Part shown: positions 43,876 to 56,334 of the stretch, in pieces | Layout of the letters: every line of letters begins with the position of its first letter | How positions within the stretch are numbered: position 1 is the stretch's first letter | Made by a program: the position numbers and the translations under genes | Assembly (NCBI RefSeq): GCF_035594125.1 | Contig: NC_087152.1 | Coordinates: 13,451,001-13,515,000, forward strand | DNA: 64,000 bases | Direction: 5' to 3' | Source of the DNA: Scylla paramamosain | Taxonomy: Eukaryota; Arthropoda; Malacostraca; Decapoda; Portunidae | The notes under the pieces: model-generated | Database searches by the model: none | Seen by the model: the letters and a program-made list of their open reading frames with translations, nothing else | Told to the model about the DNA's origin: nothing

Positions 43876-45405
43876 ATGAATAATATGACAATACTTGTCT
43901 ATCCATACTAAATATCCCATCATAATTAAATCTGCTTGAGAACAACACAAGATGGAGTGAGAGGTGGGAATGTGAGCATAATAAAGTGACCTACATGGAG
44001 GTGGGTGTAATCTTAGAATATTTAAGCCCGACTTATGACTCATCTGAACCAGGCATGGGACCAAGGTGAATTTACCACAGAAAATGACAGTATCAGTGCC
44101 AGCAAGCCAATAATGTGAAGAGAAACATACAAACCTCTCCTTTCATTGCTTGACAAGAAAAAATTCAGAAATGCTGTATCTATGAAGCACAGTACTACAA
44201 AGTATTATCTAAATAAACCACTTAATTAAAATTTATCATGTCAAAACATTAGAAGTATCAGCCTGGAACAATTACATGATCATGATGGTCTCTTAGTTTG
44301 GGAACTGCAAGTAATAAGTAGAGCAGTGACTAATTAAAATGCAGAGATATATAGCAGTGGGCATTCATGTGTGTATTTGTATAAAAGAGAAAACATGCTT
44401 GATGTCTGAAAAATAAAACTACCAATTACAAAAAATAATATGTGTGTGTGTGTGTTGTATAATGGAAAAATAGAAATTCAAGTTTTATATATATCCTTTT
44501 CTCACATGCATCTTATGAGAGAAATATACAGAAGACGAAGTATCTTATATTTCTCTTTCTGTACAAATTAAAAAATATATATAATTCACTCACAATCAAT
44601 AGGAGAGTGAACTATTATCAAAATAGTTAAAAACAGTTAAATTATAATATATTTGTTTATAGCACACATACAAGAGCATGCACTCCAATGTTTTAAGTTG
44701 AAATGAACGTGCTGTCCAGTGACAGTTGTTGAAGAAGGAAAACCTTAATCGTATTATCACACCACCTACCCCAGCACAACACACCCTGATGGCACTGGTA
44801 GAAACCTCAAAAGCTTCAACCCTTCAATAGCAATACATCTTAGTGTTTGGGACGAGAGCTTTCCTGAGACTCTACCGTGTATGTCAGGCAAGGTTATTTT
44901 TTATACCAGACGTAGAGAGCAAATAGATCATTAACATGTAAGCGGCAAAGGACTTTTATGGAAAAGAACTTTCATTACATTGCTTATCGCCATAGTTCAT
45001 GTGGTGGTAATAATTGAGTAGGACTGAGCCTTCATAAGATCGTGATCCTGAATATTCACACCATAATTTCACTCAAATTAAAGCAATAGTCACATGATAA
45101 ATTAATAATTCTGTGATTATCCTATCTAAAACCTAGAGGCACCATGATTGGTATGAAGGGAGCTGTACAAGTCATTGACTGAATCACCAGAATACAAATA
45201 TTTTATGCTGGTCACTGCACACAGTCACTTATTGACATAAAAATCTTAAAATTTACTGTGCGTCAACGAGTCATGTCTGAGGAATATACTAAGTCCTCTC
45301 ACTCTCACAGTTTGTCTCTGTCGATGCACTAAAGACGTCACAGCGGTAAGAGTTTCGGAGGATGTACGAGAACCAAGCGCCTAGCAATTTGTCACGTACT
45401 GTCAA

Positions 45406-45443
<38 letters not shown>

Positions 45444-45560
45444 CATATGATGCAACATGAAAACTGAAAGACTTGGTAAGACCCAAGAAAAGCACAGGAA
45501 AGTGTTGCTTTTCTGACAAAATATTCCCTCATTTTATTATTTTATTTAGTTTTATCTACC

Positions 45561-45616
<56 letters not shown>

Positions 45617-46179
45617 TTTATCAGCAGAACAACGGTAGATAACTTTCCCTCTTGGTTAACTGGCTGGAAGTCACTGATTCAGGGATTCACAAAGGTTATT
45701 GACAATCCATCCAATGGCTCAAGAATGTGCGTCGTGAGCATACCAATGAAGCTTCGAACCTTTTGATCAGCGACTGTTAATATTAACTAATGCAGTACTG
45801 GGTAACCTAAATATCCCACACAACGTACATCACAGATTGTACACAAAATCTGAATAACATAAGCGAACTGACTTTTTTCTAATATAAAACTGCGGGCAAT
45901 CCAGTACCACAGTTACTACTGTTGTTGATCTTACGATAACATGCGAAGAAGTATCTCACGGTCTGTTGCAAGTTACAACCTACGTATGCTTAACCAGCGC
46001 GTCTTCGTGCCACTTTAACACACTTAACAGCAGGTTATAGGAGTCACCAAAGTAAGGCACAGCACTCTCGCTGGTCGACCGCTGCCAGGATGTCAATCTG
46101 TCAGGACGAAATTACGGAGTATGACAGAACAGGGACTCTCAACACGGCCCAGGCGACGGGTTGTGACTACCGATGGAGG
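43874..46179. other. Intergenic region between VPS33B and the tail-anchored protein genes
   Basis: This is 2.3 kb without a supported gene. It contains a T-run (45409-45440) and an ATT trinucleotide microsatellite (45562-45618). Genes converge here, VPS33B from the left and the 188-residue protein gene from the right, so it should hold both 3' ends. Confidence 0.6.
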
Positions 46180-47128
46180 TCAGATGCTGGTAAGGACGAT
46201 ATATGTCACCAGAAACACCCAAGGAATGATGGCTGCCAATACCAGCGCCGCGACCTTCAGTTTCTGCAAGCACGGGGTCTCGCAGGAAAAGAATCTTTGC
46301 AGAGTCCTACGTGAAGCTCTTCCGGAACACGTGCACACGCCGCCGCTCACCGAAGCCCCGCAGTCACACAAACCCTCGTACCTGCGACAATACAAATGTG
46401 TGAGGACACAAATTTAAATTTTGATTTCATATACAATACAGTATACTTAAATATAGTTTCTAACGATTTACATAATTACGAACAAATCTTTGGTCTTTAG
46501 TATGTGTATGGGCTATCAATGTGAATAATACATGTTTGATATTGCATATCAACAACGGTAACGCGCGTATTTTATCAGTGATTACATGATTTTTATAACA
46601 AAAAAACGTAACATTTCTTGTTCATCTCACTTGCGTGCTGCCCACGGCCGGTGCACGGAGACTGGCCTGGGGTTGGCGGGGTCAGGATGGGGTAAGTGGT
46701 CCTCGAGGCAAGCCGGAGAAAGGACAACTTCGACGTTCCCGGCATAAAGGTGTTGACATGAGCGACACACACTAACCTGCGCCAGAAATAAATAAATAAA
46801 TAAATACCTCTGACTTTACATGCATACTCTGCGTCTTGCCTATGTATGTGTTAAAAATAAAAAAGTAAAATAAAAATTATTACAAATACATAAAAGGCAC
46901 GGAATTACTATGGTGCATTACAAGGATAACTATGTGTATACAGTTACTGAGAAAGTACGTACATGTATCACAGGGACAGACAGTGTGTGTGTGTGAGAGA
47001 GAGAGAGCGAGAGAGTACGTAGTCAATGGTAATGTGTGTATACGGCCACTTCTCCGCGATCTTCATTTAAGGTACTGAATATCATCAATCACAAACTCCG
47101 TGATAAAACACACACACACACACACACA

Positions 47129-47194
<66 letters not shown>

Positions 47195-47607
47195 AATAAG
47201 AAAAAGCACGCTCAAAAATCAGCTCAGTGATCTACTAAGGAGTCTACCTTAGCTTATCATGTCATTTAAAAGACGATCTGTTAAAAAAATAAACAAATAA
47301 AGTACCTACCGCTTTATAATTATCTAGAAAAGTCTTCTTCACGTGACGGTCCTTTGTGTTTTCGAAAAGGCTACACATATAAGATAGGAACAGTGAAATT
47401 TGCGAGTGATGGTGTTGTGGCTACGCAGGGCATGGCAGATATTTAAGCATCAGCGCAGCAAAACAAATACAGGTGCATCAATTGAAACAGTCTAATTCAT
47501 GTAGCTTCGTGGAAGTAACAGAAAAGAAACATGAATATTGCACTTTATCAGTGACGGTTCATTCATACAATGTAATTAAATTGTTGTTTAATTTCAGTAA
47601 TGTTGGA

Positions 47608-47673
<66 letters not shown>

Positions 47674-47975
47674 AAAAACATATTTGTAAGATCTCTGCTT
47701 TTGTTACGGACTTCAGGAAGGGGAAAATGTTTACTTAAGCAACAACATTGACTTACTGTGTCGACGGAGCCGTAGCTGCTCCTCACGCCGGGTGGGTTGT
47801 CCACTTCACATTTTCCATCTTGCGAGCAGCATGACCCTGGCGCGCAGCCGTCACGGTGCGCCTCCATTCGCGGGTCTCCATGGGCTTGAGAATGTTCTTT
47901 TTTGCTCCCTTTCTCCGCCACCAGTCTCTCTCCTTTGCGGGGCGCCAGTGAGGTATGCTCCCCCGGCTGTGACAT
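46180..47975 (-). CDS. Unrecognised small cysteine-rich, probably tail-anchored membrane protein (188 aa)
   Basis: I do not recognise the family. Proposed exons are 47975-47757, 46776-46631 and 46381-46180 (stop TGA), all with GT-AG borders (strong donors GTAAGT and GTGAGA) and consistent phases 0 and 2. The product is hydrophilic for about 160 residues: a basic N-terminus, then GCAPGSCCSQDGKC (43-56), VCRSCQ (CxxC in exon 2), LEDHLPH, then CDCGASVSGGVCTC (two CxC pairs, eight residues apart). A hydrophobic segment VAALVLAAIIPWVFLVTYIV ends 4 residues before the stop. A single C-terminal span without a signal peptide implies tail anchoring, with the cysteine part in the cytosol. A strong acceptor (TTTTTAATAATCAG) about 35 bases upstream of the ATG implies a noncoding 5' exon. 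The next gene upstream has the same plan. Exon 2 is the least certain part. Confidence 0.62.
46983..47190. repeat. GT/AG and AC/CT microsatellites in intron of the 188-aa gene
   Basis: A short GT-AG tract lies at 46983-47015. An AC run (47108-47131) that changes directly into a CT run (47131-47190) follows. Both are inside intron 1 of the minus-strand gene. Confidence 0.92.
47610..47672. repeat. AC microsatellite in intron of the 188-aa gene
   Basis: About 31 AC units, beginning roughly 85 bases after the exon 1 donor on the minus strand. Confidence 0.95.
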
Positions 47976-48293
47976 GGTCTTGATGTTTTGCTTATTTTCT
48001 TCACTACTGATTATTAAAAAAAAAAGGGAAGGTGAACAAAGACTACGTGTATGGCTGCTTACTAAACTACTTTCTAATAGCACCGTGGTACACTAGAGTC
48101 AGCACTCCTCTGACTTGTTAACAACACATTTGCGACACACTGCGCGCTCGTCTGAACGTTCCAGGAGATATTCTTGATTTACCCGAGACAGATTTATTCT
48201 TATTTTCTCTCGTTAACAGTAACAGGTTCTAAAAAAAAAAAAAAATCACTGATCCTTGCAAAATATTGTTGATAAATGTCCTGCACCGCGCCG

Positions 48294-49649
48294 CTAGAGC
48301 ATCTGTAGAGCCGACAGCGTGAAGTAGATGGTGCACCAAGCAACGAGGGCCAGACTCAGCCCTATCAGCATCCACCCCTTGGGTTTGACCCACGCCTGCA
48401 GCTCAACCTGGAGAAAGAAAAATCACCAATGAATATACAAGTGTCTGGGAGTGTTGTCATGATGTGCTCGAATACGGCATAGCGGCACCGCGGCGCAATG
48501 GCAGCACCACACACCCGGCGAGTGCTACCATGGGCACGTCAGAATACCTTACATACAAAATTTTTCCATCTCGTAGTTTACACTTCGTCACACCCTCGGT
48601 CATCGGGTAATAAAGAGTGACAAGCCAGACAGTGATTATCTTCCACATATCCAAAACAAAACATTACTTGGCACGAACTCACTGCTGTCGACACTGGCTC
48701 ACTACGCCCATGATGGATTTCACCTGTCCTGTGTAGGCAACTTACATGTGTTGGTGAGTAACCTGCACAAGCTCAAAACATTTGGACCATGTTCTGCAGG
48801 TCCCCGAACAAAAATATTCATATAAAAACACCAAAACACCACCAGCATCCACCTCAGCTGTCTACAACGTGACGTAACACTAATGACATCCGCCTGGTTT
48901 GTCATAGGGGGCCTCACTTCCGCCGCGTGAGTGCCTAGACTCCGTTTATAGGCATATTTTCATTACTGTCCAAGTAGTATGTGATGCAGATGCAACGTGC
49001 AATTTACTGCGAAAATGAAAACCTGTGCAACTGATGTACCTATCTATTCCCTGGATTAGTATACAGTGGCAACACTTCCTGTTTTGCAGAAGAAAGTCAA
49101 GAGGAAATAAACAGCTCTATAGCACCAAACCCGCACGCACTGCCAGCCACTGACAATACCACTACAAGCAGCTGCTGTAACTCTGCCTTCCACACACCAC
49201 CAAGTAGCGATCTAAAACTCTAGACCTTGACTATACTATTGAGAAACAATCACCGACTCTTCCGCTTTATCACCGTACTACTGATAAGCAACAACTTTCG
49301 GTACTGCCTGTGGCCACACTTGTATCACCACCACCACCACCACCACCGGTAGTAATAATAATACTGATACCGGCACCGCTGTCGCTTTTACTTTACCCTC
49401 CCCCCATCCACCCAACGCCGCTAAGCATTATCCCCCACCCACCAGATCCCTAATAGTGATCACTGCAGCAACACACACACGCACACACACCCCCCAGAAT
49501 AACTACAAAATCGAAAGTGAACATTAACAGTCAGAACATGAAGGTGAACAGGTGACTATAAGAAACAATGTGTGTGTGTGTATACCGCTGCTCCCCTATC
49601 TCCCATGCCACCACTCACACTATAAACCTAACTACCTATAAGCCCCCAT

Positions 49650-49695
<46 letters not shown>

Positions 49696-50016
49696 CCCCA
49701 TGTCCTCACCTTCGAAGTGTCTGGTTTAGCTTTGTCGCAGGAACACTCTATCTGACTTTCTACGCAGGGGCAGTCCGCGTCGTGTGGCAAGTATTCATCC
49801 TGAAGAAGGAGTACAGATATGACAACATTAATAACAACAATAACAATGCACTATAATCATTGATACAAACATCAACGTCATCAGTATCAGCAGCACAACA
49901 CCCCTCCCCCCCAGGCTAATGGGGAGAGGGCAACACACCTCCGAGGGCGATATTGTTGGGTGGATCTCTTCGTCAGGAATGGTCCGGCCCTCCTTCTCAA
50001 ACCCTCTGTTATCCAT
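48294..50016 (-). CDS. Unrecognised small tail-anchored CxC protein (93 aa)
   Basis: I do not recognise the family. Exons are 50016-49939, 49799-49710 and 48407-48294 (stop TAG). Donors are GTGTGT and GTGAGG, acceptors TTCAG and CTCCAG, all phase 0. The product starts MDNRGFEKEGRTIPDEEIHP, continues acidic (SEDEYLPHDAD), then CPCVESQIECSC (two CxC pairs, six residues apart), a lysine-rich spacer, and a hydrophobic segment WMLIGLSLALVAWCTIYFTL ending 6 residues before the stop. It is probably tail-anchored with the N-terminus cytosolic. The acceptor AG directly precedes the ATG, and a noncoding first exon with donor CCCGGAG|GTAAAG at 50323/50322 fits upstream. Its stop is only 320 bases upstream of the ATG of the similarly built 188-aa gene on the same strand, so the two look like tandem paralogues. 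Confidence 0.68.
49653..49692. repeat. GT microsatellite near exon 2 donor of the 93-aa gene
   Basis: About 20 GT units starting 18 bases inside the intron after the exon 2 donor of the minus-strand gene. Confidence 0.94.
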
Positions 50017-50193
50017 CTGAAGGACATCAAAGAAAACTTAACATTAGAATGATACATTCACACACACACCCACAGACACATAACAAAATATTCATTACAC
50101 AGCAGACAAGTAACCTCCATCTCCTTCCTTTATTCTATTTCATTTATTTATTTATTTATTTTCTCTTGCATTTTGAGTGTTATTCATTTGTTT

Positions 50194-50194
<1 letters not shown>

Positions 50195-50260
<66 letters not shown>
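50195..50260. repeat. AG microsatellite
   Basis: About 33 AG units in the probable leader intron of the 93-aa gene. Confidence 0.95.
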
Positions 50261-50267
<7 letters not shown>

Positions 50268-50322
50268 ATGTACAATTGACATTAATTGATTTACGGTATT
50301 ATGTTACTGCCAAAGCCTTTAC

Positions 50323-50400
50323 CTCCGGGCCGTCACACCAACACAACACTGCTGTCAACACCCACCGCCAGCAGTAGTCGATAGCGGCACTCAGTAGAGA
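50323..50400 (-). promoter_or_regulatory. Probable noncoding first exon of the 93-aa gene
   Basis: On the minus strand this GC-richer segment ends in CGGCCCGGAG|GTAAAG, a good donor, and contains no ATG. The next downstream acceptor lies exactly at the proposed start codon (50016). The 5' limit is not defined by the sequence. Confidence 0.4.
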
Positions 50401-51094
50401 ACTCAAATATATAAAGAAATTAAAGAAAAATTAACTATTTGCTATTATTTACTTTTATTATTACTACACCATCGTGTTAATAACGTTGCCATTTACTCAA
50501 ACACCCGGACTTCTGGGAATACTGTTAGTGTTCGTGCGATCTTTCGTGCTTTTCACCTGAATCAGTTTCGTGCGAAGGACATCCGGTGACTTTTATTGCA
50601 ATGTTAGATGTGTCAGAAGCATGATGGATTATTTAGCACCAAAACTGAGGGGTACCTTAATCTATTCATACTAGGCACACAAATTACACTTCATTGTCGA
50701 TAATGTTATTTGTTCTCAGATGAAAGTGATGATTTGATTCCTGATTATAATGACAAACCGTACTTGCAGACAAATATTATGGTGATGTACTTAAACACGT
50801 ACTGCATCTAATTTTCTCATATTCTCACAAAAAAAAAAAAAGTCTCCCTGTCGGTTGTTCTTAACGGAAACAATTGAGAAATAAATTGCTCCGAATTAAC
50901 GAAAGAAAAAAAAAAGTTTTCCTTTCTCAAAGTCGTGTTGTGATGCCTTGAGTGTCTCCGAGCAGTGGGTGAAGGTGAGGCGAAGGTGTGGAGGAGACGG
51001 AGTAGGCGAGGTGTGGGGGGGGGGGGGCATAGGGAGTCGTGACCAGCATCCTCATTAAATGATTCAAGGAGGAAGCACTTAATATTCTTCCCCA

Positions 51095-51158
<64 letters not shown>

Positions 51159-51580
51159 ACACACAAAAATCTATAACAAAAAAAAATAACATTGTGAAGT
51201 GGACAGATGAATATTTCCAAACGATTCATTCATTACGATAAACACAAGTATTAGTTAAATGCACACTAGGTACGGTCTGGCATCCGGGTGGTGGTGGGTC
51301 CCTGGAAGCATGCAGGGCGAGGATGAGTGGCGAGAGGGAAGGTCACGCACGGAGTTTCCCCATCCCCACTACCCAGCCAGCCAGCCACCCGACACCCACC
51401 CAGCCAGTCAGCCAGCCTGTCTAGCTCTCCTCCACGACCCCCTCTCAACCTTCCGCCCATCTGGTTCCAAAAGAGCAGCACAGGTTTTAGGAGGCTGCCA
51501 CAACTTTCTCACACAACGTATCCTCAGGCAAAGGATAGCAGCCGCATCAACACCGTCGCTTAGGGTACTGAGAGTAGTAG
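50401..51580. other. Intergenic, low-complexity rich
   Basis: This stretch contains a CT run (51099-51156), a G-run (51013-51026) and a CCAGCCAG-type C-rich tract (51365-51420). Open frames in the last part are low in complexity and were not accepted as genes. Confidence 0.5.
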
Positions 51581-51582
51581 TT

Positions 51583-51775
51583 TTAGGGACGGTATTCTTA
51601 AACGTTTCGGCGTCTTACCTCGACTAATTCCGTCTGGCTGCAATAAATCTTGAAGGACTTTTCAAGGGTGTTTTCACGATTCTAGTGATAAGTCATCAAG
51701 GATTCTGCATTATCAGAAGGAAAAATACATAGCTACTCATCTCTGTGGCCCTTAAAAGAAGACCTTGAAAGAGGA
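51583..51775 (+). repeat. Dispersed repeat family R1, copy A
   Basis: It shares an ordered set of motifs with segments at about 56335-56520 and 61170-61380: AAACGTTTCGGCGTCTTACC, then GTGTTTTCACGATTCTAGTG, then CATCTCTGTGGCCCTTAAAA ending near GACCTTGA. Copies A and C agree at 24 of 25 positions in the middle block. It is probably an unclassified interspersed repeat. Confidence 0.6.
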
Positions 51776-52202
51776 AAAAAAAAAAAAAAAAAACATTTAA
51801 CTGTTCCCAGATATACAGTTGCCAGGCAAACTTATAAATGTCATTTATCAGCGTGGGTGAATAAAGTAGAAGGGGCGGAAATTTGAACTTCATATCGGTG
51901 GTAACTGGAGTTGGATGAGCAGTATAAATCTTAGCTGAATATTATCGTGCATTACATCCAGTGAATAAGGTGTAAGAGTTTGGTAATCCTGCACATCATT
52001 ATGTTTACTCAGGTTTAAAAGAGGGAGAGAAAAATGCACTTCATGGGGCTGCTTTGCTTCACACTCAGGTGAATGTATGAGGAAGGAGACGAGTTAAGCA
52101 GTTCAGAATTTAGATCTGATAGGGAAGACCTGGCAGGAATGTGTTGACGCCCATTTTATCTGATAACTGAGTAGTTGGAGGTTGTGCTCGCTTTTGTGCC
52201 GT

Positions 52203-52240
<38 letters not shown>

Positions 52241-52382
52241 ACACACAATCCTTGTTCCAAGAAAAAAATCAAATGGGAAATACAAATGAACAAACGCGCT
52301 GTTACTTTGCGTCACAAAGTGTTCAGAGACTAACAAAGATTTCCTAAAGAACCATTTCCAACATTCCTCTCTCTCTCTCTCT

Positions 52383-52572
52383 CTCTAAGGCAGAGGTTCT
52401 CCAACTTTGTTGCTTAGTGGCGCACTAATGATATATCTTGGACTCTGACGGCGCACCAACTCTACAGTCACGTGTAATGTGTACCTATCCATGGAAATTA
52501 CGCGGCGCACTTGAGGAATAGTCACGGCGCACTTCTGCTCCACGGCGCAGTTTGAGAATGACTGCTCTAAGG
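52383..52572. mobile_element. 174-bp hAT MITE with perfect 8-bp target duplication
   Basis: The element body is 52391-52564. The left end is CAGAGGTTCTCCAACTTTG. The right end, inverted, is CAGTCATTCTCAAACTGCG. Identical 8-base copies CTCTAAGG flank it at 52383-52390 and 52565-52572. CAG-ended inverted repeats of the form CAGNGGTTCTCAAACT with 8-bp duplications are standard for hAT transposons. Five copies of GGCGCA(C/G) act as subterminal repeats. There is no coding capacity. Confidence 0.88.
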
Positions 52573-52824
52573 CATCAACGAACTTTTTTTTTCTTTCTTT
52601 GAAAATAGTTCAAGAAATGTAAGTCATGATGATGAAATGTGTGGCGTGGAACTTGAAGACGTACAATGTAACTATATAGACCTTGTTGTAATGATTACGG
52701 GAGACTTGTCCCAGGAATGCAAATGCCCCGCGGTTGAAATTAATGAAACGCTTGGCTTTTATACACGCAAACGTAAACGCTTCCTTCAAGAACAGATATA
52801 CGATTCTACTTCTGTATATCAACT

Positions 52825-52826
<2 letters not shown>

Positions 52827-52887
<61 letters not shown>
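52827..52887. repeat. AG microsatellite
   Basis: About 30 uninterrupted AG units in intergenic DNA. Confidence 0.95.
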
Positions 52888-52893
<6 letters not shown>

Positions 52894-53094
52894 TGTTGGT
52901 GCGAGCGTGCGAGTGTGTGCAGACATTGAAAAATACAGCACTAATGAACCGAATAAACTACTCAAGCGGTGAAACTAAGAAATTTGATAATCTCGGTGCA
53001 TCGTGATATATATTGTCACAGATACCTAATCTTATGACAGCATCTCCAAAAATAAAACATAAGCATCCCCACCTCACATCCACCTACCAACCCG

Positions 53095-53355
53095 CACACA
53101 CACACACACACACACACACGTATACATAACCGGGGCGGGGAAAACGGTATTTTCACATCCACACTTGCCACTGAAATGACCAGACTAGTTTATCATCAGC
53201 AGTGTTACCTAATTAATTTACCTTACATTTGCTGCAGTAGTAGTAGTAGTAATGATGGTGATGGTGATGATGATGGCAACACATCACTATAACATCACAT
53301 CTACCCCTTTTTCCCCTCACCAGACATTACACGTGCACACCCACACACACGCACG

Positions 53356-53394
<39 letters not shown>

Positions 53395-53689
53395 AACCCC
53401 ACGCACACACACATCCAACACTCTCATAACCTTTTAGCCTACCTTGCATACTTTTCTGTCCTCCTTTCCTCAGTCTCCCACTCGCTTCCACACAAGCCCA
53501 CTCCCCTCCACCCGGAACTCCTTCGACAACTGGGAGAGACGTCTGGCAGGAGCGAGAGAAAGTGGTTGTTTACATTGCGTCACTGGGTTCCTCCTGCACT
53601 GTGTTGTTACTAACGTTTTCCTTCTGTTCCTTGTCTTACCTTCTCGCCTCTAAACTACCGCACAGCGTTGTTAGGTGGCTTTGGTTTTA

Positions 53690-53764
<75 letters not shown>
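53095..53764. repeat. AC and CT microsatellites
   Basis: AC runs lie at 53095-53119 and 53329-53393 (impure), and a CT run at 53694-53764. The sequence between is ordinary intergenic DNA with no gene seen. Confidence 0.93.
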
Positions 53765-53770
<6 letters not shown>

Positions 53771-54227
53771 GTAGTCATATCCTTCATGGAGCCTAAAATC
53801 TCCTTTCTCTCCTTCACAGTCCCATCTTGCTTTATTAACAATCTCCTCTTTATTTTAACTTTCTCTTCTCTTTCCCTTTTGTCTCCTCTTCTCTTTTCTC
53901 TCATGCACGTAGACACACACAAAAAATAATGACTCACCCGTAATAATTCAGCACAAGCCAAGTGAAAGTCTCCTACTTAGGGCCCGTGGACGTGAGCCAC
54001 TGACGGGCGACGGCAGTCAAGACACCACCACCATCACCGCCGCCACCCTCGCGTCGCCTTCCCCGCCCCGAGGCTACGCTGAGTTTCATAACTGCTAGGC
54101 GTTCATGCTACGCACTTATTTTTGAATGCTCTCGTCGCATGCTAGGGTTGTTATCGTTATCATTATTTTGTGATTTACGTGACAATAGTACTAGTTTCCG
54201 TGATTTTATGCTGTAATGTTATTTATT

Positions 54228-56167
54228 TACTTCTTTTTTTTATGTAAGAGGGACACCGGCCAAGGGCAACAAAAATCCAGTAAAAAAAAGAAGGCCCACT
54301 GAGATGCCGATCCACGAATAGGCTCCAAAGCGGTAGTAAAAAAAAAAAAAAAAAAAAAAAAAGGTGTCTTGAAACCTTCCTCTTGAAAGATGATGACCAA
54401 GACTCAGCAAGGAAAGCCAGAAGATCACCAGAAGAACGGCCTTGACAGAACCTATACTGGTAATCAGATACAAGGATGTGAAGTGATAGATGTTTAAAAA
54501 TCTTCCTGTTGAGGATAGATTAAAAGAATAAATAAATAAATAGGCAGGAAATTAAAGCAATAGTAGGGTAGTTTGAGGGAGTAGAAGGGTCACCCTTTTT
54601 AGGAACAGGTTGAATGTAGGCAAACTTCCAGCAAGAAGGAAAGGTAGATGTTGACAGACAGAGCTGAAAGAGTTTGACTAGGCAAGGTGCAAGCACGGAG
54701 GCGCAGTTTCGAAGAACAATAGGAGGGATCCCACCAGGTCCATAAGCCTTCCGAGGGTTTAGGCCAGCGAGGGAATGGAAAACATCATTGCGAAGAATTT
54801 TAATAGGTAGCATGAAATAGTCAAAAGGTGGAGGAGAGAGAGGAACAAGCCCTGAATCATCCAAGGTAGAGTTTTTAGCAAAGGTATGAGCGAAGAGTTC
54901 AGCTTTAGATATAAATGTGATAGCAGTGGTGCCATCTGGTTGAAATAAAGGATGAAAAAAAGAAGCAAAGTTATTGGAGATGTTTCTGGCTAGGTGCCAT
55001 TAGTCACGAGGGGAGTCAGATCTTGAAAGATTTTGACATTTTTTATCAATGAAAGAATTTTTGGCTAGTTGGAGAACAGACTTGGCATGGTTCCAGGCAG
55101 AAACATAAAGTGCATGAGATTCTGGTGATGGAAGTCTCAAGTACCTTTTGTGGGCCACCTCTTTATCATGCATAACACGAGAACAGGCTGTGTTAAACCA
55201 AGGTTTGGAAGGTTTAGGTCGAGAAAAAGAGTGAGGAATGTACGCCTCCATGTCAGACACTATCACCTCTGTTATGCGCTCGACACACAGAGACAGGTCT
55301 CTGACACGGAAGCAGTAGTCATTCCAAGGAAAATCAACAAAATACCTCCGTAGGTCTCCCAACTAGCAGAGGTAAAACGCCAGAGGCACCTCCGCTAAAG
55401 GGGATCCTGAGGAAGGACTGGAGCGATAGGACAAGATACAGATATGAGATTGTGGTCGGAGGAGCTCAATGGAGAAGATAGGGTGACAACATAAGCAGAG
55501 GGATTAGAGGGATGGAAAAGGTCAAGAATGTTGGGCGTATCTCTAAGAGGATCAGGAATACGAGTAGGGTGTTGCACTAATTGCTCTAGGTCGTGGAAGA
55601 TAGCAAAGTTGAAGGCTAGTTCACCAGGATGGTCAGTGAAGGGAGAGGAAAGCCAAAGCTGGTGGTGAACATTGAAGTCTCCAAGAATGGAGATCTCCAC
55701 AAAAGGGAAGAGAGAATGTGCTCCACTTTGGAAGTTAAGTAGTCAAATAATTTCTTATAGTCAGAAGAGTTGAGAGGTATACAGCACAGATAAATTTAGT
55801 TTGAGAGTGACTCTGTAGTCATAACCAGATTTTAAAAACTCGAAAGATTCAAGAGAAATCTCGGAAGATTTCAAGAGCGTGAGCACGAGAGCAGGCTAAG
55901 TTCTTGCGCACATGACGCAACATCCAGCTTTGGATTGAAAATGAGGATAAAGTAGGAGGAACAGAAAAGGGTTTACTGTCAGTTGCCTCAGACACCTGAG
56001 TTTCAGTGAAGAAAAGAAGATGAGATTTAGTAGAGGAGAGGTGGTGTTCTATAGATTGAAAATTAGATCTAAGACCGTGAATGTTGCAGAAGTTAATGAA
56101 GAAAAGTTGAGGGGGATGTCAAGACATTCAGGGTCGATACCAGAAGAGCAGTTCAACCCGGGGATAT
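54228..56167 (-). mobile_element. LINE copy 3, near full 5' extent but with large internal deletion
   Basis: The 3' end on the plus strand (TTATGTAAGAGGGACACCGGCC) matches copy 1. After about 160 bases it jumps from the position matching about 16640 of copy 1 to the position matching about 17736, so roughly 1.1 kb (the RT end and C-terminal domain) is missing. From there it is collinear with copy 1 and extends further 5' to about 56167. On the minus strand the extra part encodes endonuclease blocks: [45 protein letters not shown] and [11 protein letters not shown]. Frames are broken by several indels, including an ATAAATAA-type insertion near 54525-54541. It is dead. Confidence 0.85.
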
Positions 56168-56334
56168 TTGTGGTTCCCTTATTTGATTTAGTTATTTATT
56201 CTTATTCATATTTCTTCAGGCCTACCTATCTTCCCACACAATTCGTTTCACGAACATCCACAAAAATAAATCACAAATAGAAAAAAGTTGGTTTACTCAT
56301 TACATCCATATAATTTGTTACTTAAAAGACTGAA

